Shown one piece after another: positions 36,251-43,991 of a stretch of DNA of 64,000 nucleotides. Position 1 is the stretch's first letter. Every line of letters begins with the position of its first letter. Below the pieces are notes generated by a model. It made no database searches and was not told the DNA's origin. It was given only the letters and a program-made list of their open reading frames with translations. The position numbers and the translations under genes are program-made. Source of the stretch: Flavobacteriales bacterium (GTDB taxonomy: Bacteria; Bacteroidota; Bacteroidia; Flavobacteriales_D; Parvicellaceae); assembly GCA_029251405.1 (NCBI GenBank), contig JAQXDK010000009.1, positions 1 through 64,000 of the forward strand, read 5' to 3'.

Positions 36251-37234
36251 ATGAGAAGACTAGTAAAAGAATTTACTTCGCAGCTTACTGAAGCATTAGA
36301 AATTGGGAAAAACACTAATTTAAAAGCTCCAAAAAACACCATTAACAATATCGTAATAACTGGGTTAGGGGGTTCTGGAATTGGTGGTAAAATTGCTACT
36401 CAGCTAGTGGCTGATCAATTGAAAGTACCAGCTGTTATTAATAATGATTACAGTCTTCCTAAATTTGTTAATGAAAATACCTTGGTGATTGTTTCTAGTT
36501 TTTCTGGAAATACTGAAGAAACTTTAGAGGCATTACAAAGTGCACAAAAAGCAAATGCTGAAATAGCATGTATTACTGCAGGTGGTAAACTTGCTCAGAT
36601 AGCAAATGATAACAATTATAATTTATTAGTCTTACCAACTGCTTTTTCGCCAAGAGCAATGCTGACTTATTCAGTAATTCAACAATTATTTTTATTTCAT
36701 CATTACGGATTCATTAATAACGAGTTCATTGATGATACTCGAGAAACTGTGAAATTACTGGATAACGAGGTAGATGATATTATGGCTGTAGCTAAACAAA
36801 CAGCTAATGCTTTATTCGAAAAAACTACTGTAGCTTACTCTGAAGCTTCTATGGAGGGTGTTATTACTAGATTTAGACAGCAGATTAATGAAAATTCTAA
36901 ATCTTTAGCTTGGGAGCATGTTTTTCCAGAAATGAACCACAACGAGCTAGTCGGTTGGGCAGGAGGAAAAGATGAATATGCGGTATTGATATTCAGATCT
37001 TCTTTTGAACACTCTAGATCAAGTGTTAGAATTAACATTTCTAAAGATATTTTCAGAAAATATACTTCAACTGTACTTGAGTTCAATGCCAAAGGAGATA
37101 CGTTACTAGCACAATCTTTTTACCACATTTTATTAGGCGACTGGATCTCTGTTTATTTAGCTGAGTTGAACAAAGTAGACGATGTTGAGGTAAAAGTAAT
37201 TGATTTCTTAAAAGCGGAATTGGCTAAAATATGA
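36251..37234 (+). CDS. bifunctional phosphoglucose/phosphomannose isomerase
   Basis: SIS-domain isomerase that interconverts glucose-6-P or mannose-6-P with fructose-6-P. The 327-residue protein has the first SIS domain with GLGGSGIGGKIATQL (about 38-52) and SSFSGNTEET (about 82-91), and the second with the PEMNHNELVGW motif typical of the bifunctional PGI/PMI family. It overlaps lipB by 4 bp. Confidence 0.93.
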   Translation: MRRLVKEFTSQLTEALEIGKNTNLKAPKNTINNIVITGLGGSGIGGKIATQLVADQLKVPAVINNDYSLPKFVNENTLVIVSSFSGNTEETLEALQSAQKANAEIACITAGGKLAQIANDNNYNLLVLPTAFSPRAMLTYSVIQQLFLFHHYGFINNEFIDDTRETVKLLDNEVDDIMAVAKQTANALFEKTTVAYSEASMEGVITRFRQQINENSKSLAWEHVFPEMNHNELVGWAGGKDEYAVLIFRSSFEHSRSSVRINISKDIFRKYTSTVLEFNAKGDTLLAQSFYHILLGDWISVYLAELNKVDDVEVKVIDFLKAELAKI

Positions 37235-37935
37235 ACCAACCACAGGTTCATTTTATAGATTTAGGACTTATTGAATACCAAAAATGTTGGGACTTTCAAA
37301 CCAAGTTATTTAACGAAACTGTCCAACAAAAAATATTCAACAGGAAGAATCCTGAAGAAAAAATAAAAACTAAAAATCATTTAATTTTCTGTGAACACCC
37401 TCACGTATATACGCTAGGCAAAAGTGGTGATGAAACTAATTTATTAATCAACCAAGAAGAGCAAAAAGCTAAAAAAGTAACCTTTTTTAAAACTAATAGA
37501 GGAGGAGATATTACTTACCACGGTCCAGGTCAACTGGTGGTCTACCCCATTTTAGATTTAGATTACTTTTTCTCTGACATTCATAAATACCTTCGTTATT
37601 TGGAAGATGCGGTTATTATGACATTGGCTAATTATGGTCTCTTAGGAAATAGAATTGATGGTCTTACAGGGGTCTGGATAGACGATAACAAAAATCCTAG
37701 AAAAATATGCGCAATTGGGGTCAAAAGCAGCCGGTGGGTAACCATGCACGGTATTGGTTTTAATATTAATTCTGATTTAAATTATTTCAACTCCATAGTT
37801 CCTTGTGGTATTGATGACAAGTCCGTAACTTCTTTAGAAAAAGAGTTGGGCAAACCAATAGATATGTTGGAATTAAAGACTCGATTTACAAACAATTTTA
37901 TCAAAATCTTTAAAATAGATTTACTGAAACCTTAA
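37231..37935 (+). CDS. lipB: lipoyl(octanoyl) transferase
   Basis: Transfers octanoyl from ACP to lipoyl domains. The 234-residue protein has the RGGDITYHGPGQ motif (90-101), Lys165 in AIGVKSSRWVTMHG and the acyl-thioester Cys192 in PCGI, which complete the catalytic dyad. Its ATG overlaps the end of the isomerase gene by 4 bp. Confidence 0.96.
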   Translation: MNQPQVHFIDLGLIEYQKCWDFQTKLFNETVQQKIFNRKNPEEKIKTKNHLIFCEHPHVYTLGKSGDETNLLINQEEQKAKKVTFFKTNRGGDITYHGPGQLVVYPILDLDYFFSDIHKYLRYLEDAVIMTLANYGLLGNRIDGLTGVWIDDNKNPRKICAIGVKSSRWVTMHGIGFNINSDLNYFNSIVPCGIDDKSVTSLEKELGKPIDMLELKTRFTNNFIKIFKIDLLKP

Positions 37936-37945
37936 TAATAATAGA

Positions 37946-38665
37946 ATGCTTAAAAATATTAATTACAGTAAAATCCTGTTTTTCGACATTGAGACTGTTC
38001 CTTTAGAGTATGATTTTAAAAATTTAGATGAAAGAGGTCAAGATTTATGGAGTAAAAAAACTCGCTTTATTCAGGAAAGGGAGAGCTTAAACGCAGAAGA
38101 GGTTTACGATAGAGCTGGTATTTATGCTGAATTTGGGAAAGTGGTTTGTATATCAATGGGGTTTGTTTTACAAAAAGAGGGGGAGACTCAAATCCGATTA
38201 AAAAGTATTGCTAATGAAGATGAATCTACTTTATTAAACGAGTTTATCGACCTACTTAACAGCTATTACAACACTCCAGATTTTATGTTTTGTGCTCATA
38301 ACGGAAAAGAATTTGACATTCCCTTCTTATGCAGAAGGATTTTAATCCATGGTAAAAAAATGCCAAAGATGCTCAACGTCTCTGGTAAAAAACCTTGGGA
38401 AATTAAACATTTGGATACTATGGAACTGTGGAAATTTGGTGATTTTAAAAATTATACTTCTTTAGATTTGCTAACTTATGTTTTCAAGATCCCCACTCCA
38501 AAGGACGACATGGACGGAAGCCAAGTAGCAAAGGTATTCTACGAGGATAAAAATTTAGACAGAATTATTCACTACTGTGAAAAAGATGTTGTTGCCACTA
38601 TTCAATTGTTTAGGAAATATCAGTCAGAACCATTTATAGACGATGAGTTTATTCAAATAGCGTAA
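37946..38665 (+). CDS. 3'-5' exonuclease, DnaQ/PolB-like (DEDDy)
   Basis: Predicted 3'-5' exonuclease related to the proofreading domain of DNA polymerase B. The 239-residue protein has motif I FFDIET (Asp, Glu), motif II AHNGKEFDIPFL, and motif III YCEKDVVATIQLF with the Tyr of the DEDDy class. It stands alone, without a polymerase domain. It lies 10 bp after lipB; its cellular role is unknown. Confidence 0.92.
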   Translation: MLKNINYSKILFFDIETVPLEYDFKNLDERGQDLWSKKTRFIQERESLNAEEVYDRAGIYAEFGKVVCISMGFVLQKEGETQIRLKSIANEDESTLLNEFIDLLNSYYNTPDFMFCAHNGKEFDIPFLCRRILIHGKKMPKMLNVSGKKPWEIKHLDTMELWKFGDFKNYTSLDLLTYVFKIPTPKDDMDGSQVAKVFYEDKNLDRIIHYCEKDVVATIQLFRKYQSEPFIDDEFIQIA

Positions 38666-38717
38666 GTATTAAGTTTAACAAAATTTACCTTGAAAATTTA
38701 ACGAATAAATAAAATAA

Positions 38718-38972
38718 ATGAGCGGAATAAAACATGATTGGGAACGATTGTCTAATGAAGAAAGTAGGTTATTAAAAGAAGATTTGATCCTTTTTTTTTA
38801 AAATGAGTTAGATGAGGAAATTGGAGTCATAGCTGATGAAAAAATCTTAAAAAATTTTCTAAAATCAGCCAGTAACAAATTATATAATAAAGGAATTGAT
38901 GACGCAAAAAGAGCGGTTGAGAATCGACATGAGGAATTACAGTTTGACTTAGAAGATTTATTTAATCAATAA
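38718..38972 (+). pseudogene. DUF2164 family gene broken by an in-frame TAA
   Basis: The frame from ATG 38718 reads MSGIKHDWERLSNEESRLLK, continues to DLILFF, meets TAA at 38799-38801, then goes on in the same frame with NELDEEIGVIADEKI, LYNKGIDDAKRAVENR and ends at 38972. The two halves together match DUF2164, a small family with an ELDEEIG...YNxGxxDA pattern. A single substitution (CAA, AAA or GAA to TAA) after an eight- or nine-T run explains it; no frame change is needed. No alternative start exists for the second half. It is either a recent pseudogene or a sequence error. Confidence 0.8.
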
Positions 38973-38997
38973 AATTGGAAGATTTAATCAATAAAAT
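38952..38997 (+). repeat. imperfect tandem duplication across the DUF2164/Crp junction
   Basis: GAAGATTT-ATTT-AATCAATAAAAT (38952-38975) is followed after TG by GAAGATTTAATCAATAAAAT (38978-38997), identical apart from a 4-base indel. The first copy contains the DUF2164 stop, the second encodes the first residues of the Crp/Fnr regulator. Confidence 0.7.
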
Positions 38998-39550
38998 AAA
39001 AACCAGGCTAGACCTAACCTCAGAAGCAGAAGAATTTATTTATTTAATATCTAAAGAAAAAACACTTTCTAAAGGTGAAGTCTTAATTCGACAAGGACAA
39101 ATTGTAAAGAAGACATTCTACGTCACATCAGGGTGCTTAAGATCGTACTGTATTGATAAAAACGGAAAGGAACACACCTTACTATTTGCAATTAAAGATT
39201 GGTGGATCAGTGACTTTATAGCCATTCATAACAATGAGTTCGCAACACTTACAGTAGAATGTCTTACCGAATCGAAGGTTATTGAATTCAATGCTAAAGA
39301 ACTGGACGGGATTCATGCGCGTTTTCCTGAATTTGAACCCTATCAAAGACATAATTTAGAGCGCCATATAGTTAGTTTGCACAAGCGTATCTTGAATCAA
39401 CTACAATTAAGTGCTGTCGAACGGTATGATTTATTCTTGAATCAATACCCTGACATAGAACAGCATACCCGAAATTTTCATATTGCATCTTATCTAGGTA
39501 TTACACAACAAAGCTTGAGTCGTATTAGATTAGAAAAGGTAAAAAAATAG
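38975..39550 (+). CDS. Crp/Fnr family transcriptional regulator
   Basis: Regulator of 191 residues. The N-terminal cyclic-nucleotide-binding-like domain contains LSKGEVLIRQGQIVKKTFYVTSGCLR (about 32-57), and the C-terminal HTH is seen in FHIASYLGITQQSLSRIRLE. This short form without a full HTH-Crp wing is frequent in Bacteroidetes. The start is a TTG at 38975, two bases after the broken DUF2164 gene, within a tandem duplication, so the exact N-terminus is uncertain. It is followed by an oxidoreductase and an Hsp31-like protein that it may control. Confidence 0.9.
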   Translation: MEDLINKIKTRLDLTSEAEEFIYLISKEKTLSKGEVLIRQGQIVKKTFYVTSGCLRSYCIDKNGKEHTLLFAIKDWWISDFIAIHNNEFATLTVECLTESKVIEFNAKELDGIHARFPEFEPYQRHNLERHIVSLHKRILNQLQLSAVERYDLFLNQYPDIEQHTRNFHIASYLGITQQSLSRIRLEKVKK

Positions 39551-39591
39551 TTTTCTTACCATAGGATAATTTTTTCTCAAATTGCTCAACC

Positions 39592-39599
39592 TAAATTTG
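39592..39599 (+). promoter_or_regulatory. -7 box of the MDR oxidoreductase promoter
   Basis: TAAATTTG matches TAnnTTTG exactly, 22 bases before the ATG at 39622. The -33 region is T-rich (TTTTTT, about 39570) but has no exact TTTG. Confidence 0.42.
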
Positions 39600-39621
39600 T
39601 ATTAAATAAATTAATACAGAA

Positions 39622-40605
39622 ATGAAAGCACTACAAATAGTAAAATATGGTAACATTGAAGACAGTCTAGTCTTTAATGAAGTTCACAAGCCGACAGTTC
39701 TAGTAAATGATGTACTTATAGAAATTCAGGCAGCCGCTATTAACCCTATAGATAAAAGTATTATCCTTGGAAACCTGCAAGGCCTGCTTCCAATACCATT
39801 GCCTAGTACCTCAGCTTATGACGTAAGTGGAATTGTTGTAGAGAAAGGAAATGAAGTTAGCAATTTTGAAATTGGTGACTTGGTATATTCAAGAGTCCCT
39901 CAAGAGCAAATGGGGACATTGGCTGAATATGTTGCTGTAAATAGTAATGCTGTTTCAAAAAAACCTAGTAATATTTCATTCGAAAAAGCAGCAGGGTTAC
40001 CATTGGCAGGCCTAACCGCTTTACAATCTTTAGAATACGCAGGTATTAAAGAGAATGATAAAGTGCTGATACATGCAGGTTCTGGTGGTGTTGGCAGCTT
40101 TGCAGTTCAGTATGCTAAAGCAAAAGGAGCATATGTTTATACAACCACAAGCACAAGCAATGTAAAATGGGTCAAAGAGCTTGGTGCAGATAGAGTAATT
40201 GATTACAAAACTGAAGATTATAAAAGTATTGCCAAAGATGTAGATGTTGTCTTTGACACACTTGGTAAAAACTATTCGCTCGAATCTTTTGAAGTTGTCA
40301 AAACAGGTGGAATAGTGGTTAGTGTTGTTGGGCCATTGGATGAAGCGAGTGCGAAAATGTTTGGCATGGCCGATTATAAATTACCAGAAGAATTGGCTAA
40401 CGCAAGCAATGAAAAAAACGCTGAATACAAATTCATCTTTATGCATCCAAATGGTGAACATTTAAATAAAATAAAATCATTGGTTGAAGATGGGAAAATC
40501 AAACCAATTATTGACAAAGTATATCCATTTGCTGAAAGCGTGCAGGCTTTCACACACCTTGCAACAGGCAGAGCAAAAGGAAAAATTGTAATTAAAATCA
40601 TTTAA
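39622..40605 (+). CDS. NADP-dependent MDR family oxidoreductase (quinone oxidoreductase-like)
   Basis: Medium-chain dehydrogenase/reductase of 327 residues. GroES-like N-terminal domain, then the Rossmann motif HAGSGGVGSFAVQYAKAKGA (about 152-171). The zinc ligands of alcohol dehydrogenases are absent, so it belongs to the zinc-free quinone oxidoreductase/enoyl reductase group. Substrate unknown; reactive carbonyl or quinone detoxification would fit the next gene, an Hsp31-like protein, and the upstream Crp/Fnr regulator. Confidence 0.92.
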   Translation: MKALQIVKYGNIEDSLVFNEVHKPTVLVNDVLIEIQAAAINPIDKSIILGNLQGLLPIPLPSTSAYDVSGIVVEKGNEVSNFEIGDLVYSRVPQEQMGTLAEYVAVNSNAVSKKPSNISFEKAAGLPLAGLTALQSLEYAGIKENDKVLIHAGSGGVGSFAVQYAKAKGAYVYTTTSTSNVKWVKELGADRVIDYKTEDYKSIAKDVDVVFDTLGKNYSLESFEVVKTGGIVVSVVGPLDEASAKMFGMADYKLPEELANASNEKNAEYKFIFMHPNGEHLNKIKSLVEDGKIKPIIDKVYPFAESVQAFTHLATGRAKGKIVIKII

Positions 40606-40631
40606 ATATTATTCTAATAAAAATTAAAATC

Positions 40632-41537
40632 ATGATAAAAAAAATATTACTTGGACTTACGAGTGTGATTGCACTTGCATTTTTTATTCTCTATTTTATG
40701 GCTCAACCAAATTTAGAAGAGGACGGTTCATATACCCCATCAAGTTTAGCCTTAAAATTAGGAACTGTTCTTGTATCAGACTATGAAGAAATCAAATACA
40801 CAAAATACGAAGGTGATAAGTCTAAAATTCTAGTAATCTTCACCGAAAATAAGAACTTAGAAATGAAAAATGGTAAATTGTTTTCTACTGGAAATCATCC
40901 TATAGAAGCATTAGTGCCTATGTTACATCTAAAAAATGCTGGTTTCGATTTTCAAATTGTAACACCAAATGGTAAGCCTGTAGTTTTTGAAATGTGGGCT
41001 TTCCCAAATGAAGACAAAAATGTAAAAGCTATTTATGCGGAATATAAGTCAGTGTTTGAGAACCCAGGAAAGTTGTCAGATTTTACAGCTAACTCATTTG
41101 TAAATGATAGTGCCTATGCCGCTGTTTTTATCCCTGGTGGACATGGTGCTATGATTGGCATTCCTGAAGATAAAAATGTAGGTAAAACTTTAAAATGGGC
41201 GCATGATAATAATTTATTTACCATTACAATTTGTCACGGACCGGGTTCGTTGTTGTCAACAACATTGGAAAATCAAGAATTCACCTATAAGGGATACAAA
41301 ATGGCTGTATTTCCTGATGCTGTGGACGAAATGACTCCAATGGTGGGGTATTTACCAGGACATATGAAAGCAGGCGTGAGTGAAAGATTGACAAATTTAG
41401 GAGCAATTATTGTAAATTCTGAGTCGGATAATACAACAGTTAGAGATAGAAATTTAATAACTGGCGCAAGCCCACTAGCGTCTAATGATTTAGGGAAACT
41501 TGCTGCTGAAACTTTATTGAGCGAGCTCAATAAATAA
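40632..41537 (+). CDS. DJ-1/PfpI family protein, Hsp31-like, membrane-anchored
   Basis: Class I glutamine amidotransferase-like protein of 301 residues. A hydrophobic N-terminal segment (residues 5-23) serves as an anchor or signal peptide. Core motifs: HPIEALVPML (Glu92), the nucleophile elbow ITICHGPGSLL (Cys201, His202) and VFIPGGHGAM. This arrangement resembles Hsp31/HchA, a glyoxalase III-type deglycase and chaperone. The N-terminal membrane segment is unusual for that group. It follows the oxidoreductase gene by 26 bp. Confidence 0.9.
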   Translation: MIKKILLGLTSVIALAFFILYFMAQPNLEEDGSYTPSSLALKLGTVLVSDYEEIKYTKYEGDKSKILVIFTENKNLEMKNGKLFSTGNHPIEALVPMLHLKNAGFDFQIVTPNGKPVVFEMWAFPNEDKNVKAIYAEYKSVFENPGKLSDFTANSFVNDSAYAAVFIPGGHGAMIGIPEDKNVGKTLKWAHDNNLFTITICHGPGSLLSTTLENQEFTYKGYKMAVFPDAVDEMTPMVGYLPGHMKAGVSERLTNLGAIIVNSESDNTTVRDRNLITGASPLASNDLGKLAAETLLSELNK

Positions 41538-41547
41538 CCCTATAATA

Positions 41548-42408
41548 ATGATTTATAAAATTAAAAAATTGGGGGTTGTTTTCCTTTCTATGATTGGAAT
41601 GATATTTCTTTTCATAACTCTTGTTGGAATTGGTAATTATTTTCAAAGTATTGATTTACATATTGTAGGGAACATTTTTATGCTTCTATTTCCAGTAGCT
41701 GTATATTTTGCTGTAAAGATTTTCAATAAAAGGATTAACAAATTAAATAGTAAAACCTACGGCTTTGGATTCAATAAATTTGCCTCAACTTTTTTACTGG
41801 GGGTTGGTTTTGCATTGGGATTACAGACATTTATTTTATTAATTTCAAATCTTTTCTTTGGAATTGAAATTGAATTTAACGGATTTAAAAACGATTTTGA
41901 AAAACCTCTCTTAAATCTATTTACTACATTAATACTTGTAGGGGTGTGGGAAGAGTTTTATTTTAGGGGACTAGTCTTCAACACCTTTTTAAAAACTTCT
42001 TTTGGTTTTCACCCCTCCGCTTTAATTTCTTCATTACTTTTTTCTATAGTTCACTGGCTTAGTTTTGACATGGCTGAAACCTCTTGGCTTTGGTACTTAG
42101 GTATTGTGTTTTTAGGCTATCTACTTGTGTTTATTTATTCCTATACCAAGTCTATCTGGTCTGTAGTTTCCTTTCATTTTATATGGGATTTCATGACATA
42201 TCTAATGGATAATAGAGAAAATGAAATTGGTTTTTTTGAAGTGTCAAATTACATAGAACATTCAAAAAAGATTGATGAAATAACTGTTGTTTGCTTAGGA
42301 TTGATTTTAGGAATTGTTTTTTCTCTATCAAGAAAGGGCAGATTTTACGATAAGATTAATGCATTTGAAAATCTAATAACTACTAATAGCAATTTATTGA
42401 AAAAATAA
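41548..42408 (+). CDS. CPBP family intramembrane glutamic endopeptidase
   Basis: Polytopic membrane protein of 286 residues with about eight hydrophobic segments. The Abi/CAAX protease motifs are complete: EExxxR (Glu135, Glu136, Arg140) in VWEEFYFRG, FSIVHW (His169) and FHFIWDF (His210). Its substrate is unknown. The short spacing (10 bp) to the Hsp31-like gene suggests shared transcription. Confidence 0.9.
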   Translation: MIYKIKKLGVVFLSMIGMIFLFITLVGIGNYFQSIDLHIVGNIFMLLFPVAVYFAVKIFNKRINKLNSKTYGFGFNKFASTFLLGVGFALGLQTFILLISNLFFGIEIEFNGFKNDFEKPLLNLFTTLILVGVWEEFYFRGLVFNTFLKTSFGFHPSALISSLLFSIVHWLSFDMAETSWLWYLGIVFLGYLLVFIYSYTKSIWSVVSFHFIWDFMTYLMDNRENEIGFFEVSNYIEHSKKIDEITVVCLGLILGIVFSLSRKGRFYDKINAFENLITTNSNLLKK

Positions 42409-42506
42409 CATAGATAGGTTTAATTTCAAGTGCTTCAACCCTTGTTGGAATTAAACAGTTTCTAGAATTCTTTAAAACAGTAGTAAAATTACCGTTACTT
42501 TACAAT

Positions 42507-43877
42507 ATGGATAGTTTTGGAGATTTTAAAATTAAAAAACAATTAAAAAATGCCGTTGAAGATTTAGGAATTACAAAACCTACACCAATTCAAAAAGAAT
42601 CCTACTCACCTATCCTTGCCGGAGTAGATTTTGTTGGAATTGCACAAACTGGAACAGGAAAAACTTTTGCTTATTTACTTCCTATTTTACAAGATTTAAA
42701 ATTTTCTGACCAACCTCATCCTAGAGTCTTAATTTTAGCGCCAACAAGAGAATTGGTTATCCAAATTGTAGAAGAAATAGAAAAATTAGTTCAATATTTA
42801 AGTGTTAGAGTTACTGGTGTTTACGGAGGAAGCAATAATATTAACAGACAAAAAATTGCGGTAAGTCATGGGTTAGATATTATTGTAGGTACACCCAGAA
42901 GGCTTTACGACTTAGCTATTTCAAATGTACTTCGCTTAAAAGCAATTAAAAAATTAGTAATTGATGAAGTTGATATCATGCTGGACTTTGGTTACAAAAC
43001 ACAGCTTAAAAATATATTCGAACGCCTACCTACAAAACGTCAAAACATACTTTTTTCTGCAACTATGACTACCTATGTGGATTTGTTAATGAATGACTTT
43101 TTAATTAATCCTGTAAAAAAAACAGTATCATTAAGTGGCACTCCTCTTAAAAATATTCGACAAGAATCCTATTGTGTACCCAACTTCTACACAAAAGCCA
43201 ACTTATTAAACCATATCTTGGAAGATGAAGAGCTACACCAAAAAGTACTGGTTTTTGTAGCTACTAAAGTCGGTGCCGATAAATTATTTGAAGTACTAAA
43301 TTTTCCGGATGATACTTCTGTTATACATGCAAAAAAAGAACAAAACTATCGAACCAAGTCTATTGAGAAATTTGAAAATGGAATTAGTAGAGTTTTAATT
43401 GCTACCGATGTGATTGCTCGAGGTATAGATATTGATAAAATTAGTACCGTCATAAGCTTTGATACTCCTTACTATCCTGAAAATTATATCCATAGAATTG
43501 GACGAACTGGTAGAGCGCAACAAAAAGGGAAAGCAATACTTTTTTACAAGGAAAAAGAGATGGGTTTAAAAGAAAGCATTGAAAATTTAATGAACTACCC
43601 AATCCCTTTAATGGAGTTGCCTAAAAATGTTGAAATTAGTACCGAACTAACCGATGAAGAAAAAGATAAACCCTTAGATCAACAAAGAATTTTTGATGAA
43701 AAACCCGAAAATAATTTTACAACAGATTCTGTAGGAGAACATGTGAAATCTGCTAAAAATAGCAAGCCAAAGACAGAGAGAAAAAGCTATAAAAAAACCA
43801 TTAAAGAAAAATATAAAAAACCATTGCGAAGGGGTGATAAAATTCAAAACAAAAAAAAGAAAAATAAAAAACGCTAA
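42507..43877 (+). CDS. DEAD-box ATP-dependent RNA helicase
   Basis: RNA helicase of 456 residues. All core motifs are present: Q motif region TKPTPIQK, Walker A AQTGTGKT (46-53), PTREL, GTPRRL, motif II as DEVD (152-155) in place of DEAD, SAT, RGIDI and HRIGRTGR. The Lys/Arg-rich C-terminal tail (about 400-456) probably binds RNA. The Ala-to-Val change in motif II is a conservative variant found in working enzymes. Start ATG. Confidence 0.95.
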   Translation: MDSFGDFKIKKQLKNAVEDLGITKPTPIQKESYSPILAGVDFVGIAQTGTGKTFAYLLPILQDLKFSDQPHPRVLILAPTRELVIQIVEEIEKLVQYLSVRVTGVYGGSNNINRQKIAVSHGLDIIVGTPRRLYDLAISNVLRLKAIKKLVIDEVDIMLDFGYKTQLKNIFERLPTKRQNILFSATMTTYVDLLMNDFLINPVKKTVSLSGTPLKNIRQESYCVPNFYTKANLLNHILEDEELHQKVLVFVATKVGADKLFEVLNFPDDTSVIHAKKEQNYRTKSIEKFENGISRVLIATDVIARGIDIDKISTVISFDTPYYPENYIHRIGRTGRAQQKGKAILFYKEKEMGLKESIENLMNYPIPLMELPKNVEISTELTDEEKDKPLDQQRIFDEKPENNFTTDSVGEHVKSAKNSKPKTERKSYKKTIKEKYKKPLRRGDKIQNKKKKNKKR

Positions 43878-43890
43878 TTACCTATCAATA

Positions 43891-43909
43891 AAATTAACCG
43901 TTAATTTTT
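43891..43909 (+). terminator. possible AT-rich terminator after the helicase gene
   Basis: AAATTAA and TTAATTT pair over a 3-base loop and run into TTTTT. The stem is all A/T, so it is weak and could be chance in this AT-rich DNA. Confidence 0.3.
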
Positions 43910-43991
43910 AGTTCTAATTCTATTTTATGCCCTTATAATATCCTAACAAAAGCTAATGGAGTAAAGGTTTTTTTTTAACTTGAGATCGCTT

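Noticed and set aside
38790-38801. Homopolymer-length error as the cause of the DUF2164 break
   Set aside because: The frame is the same on both sides of the stop, so an indel in the T-run would break the gene and not restore it; a substitution is needed.
43000-43020. DEVD in place of DEAD as a sign of an inactive helicase
   Set aside because: All other motifs are intact, and the Ala position of motif II varies in active DExD helicases.
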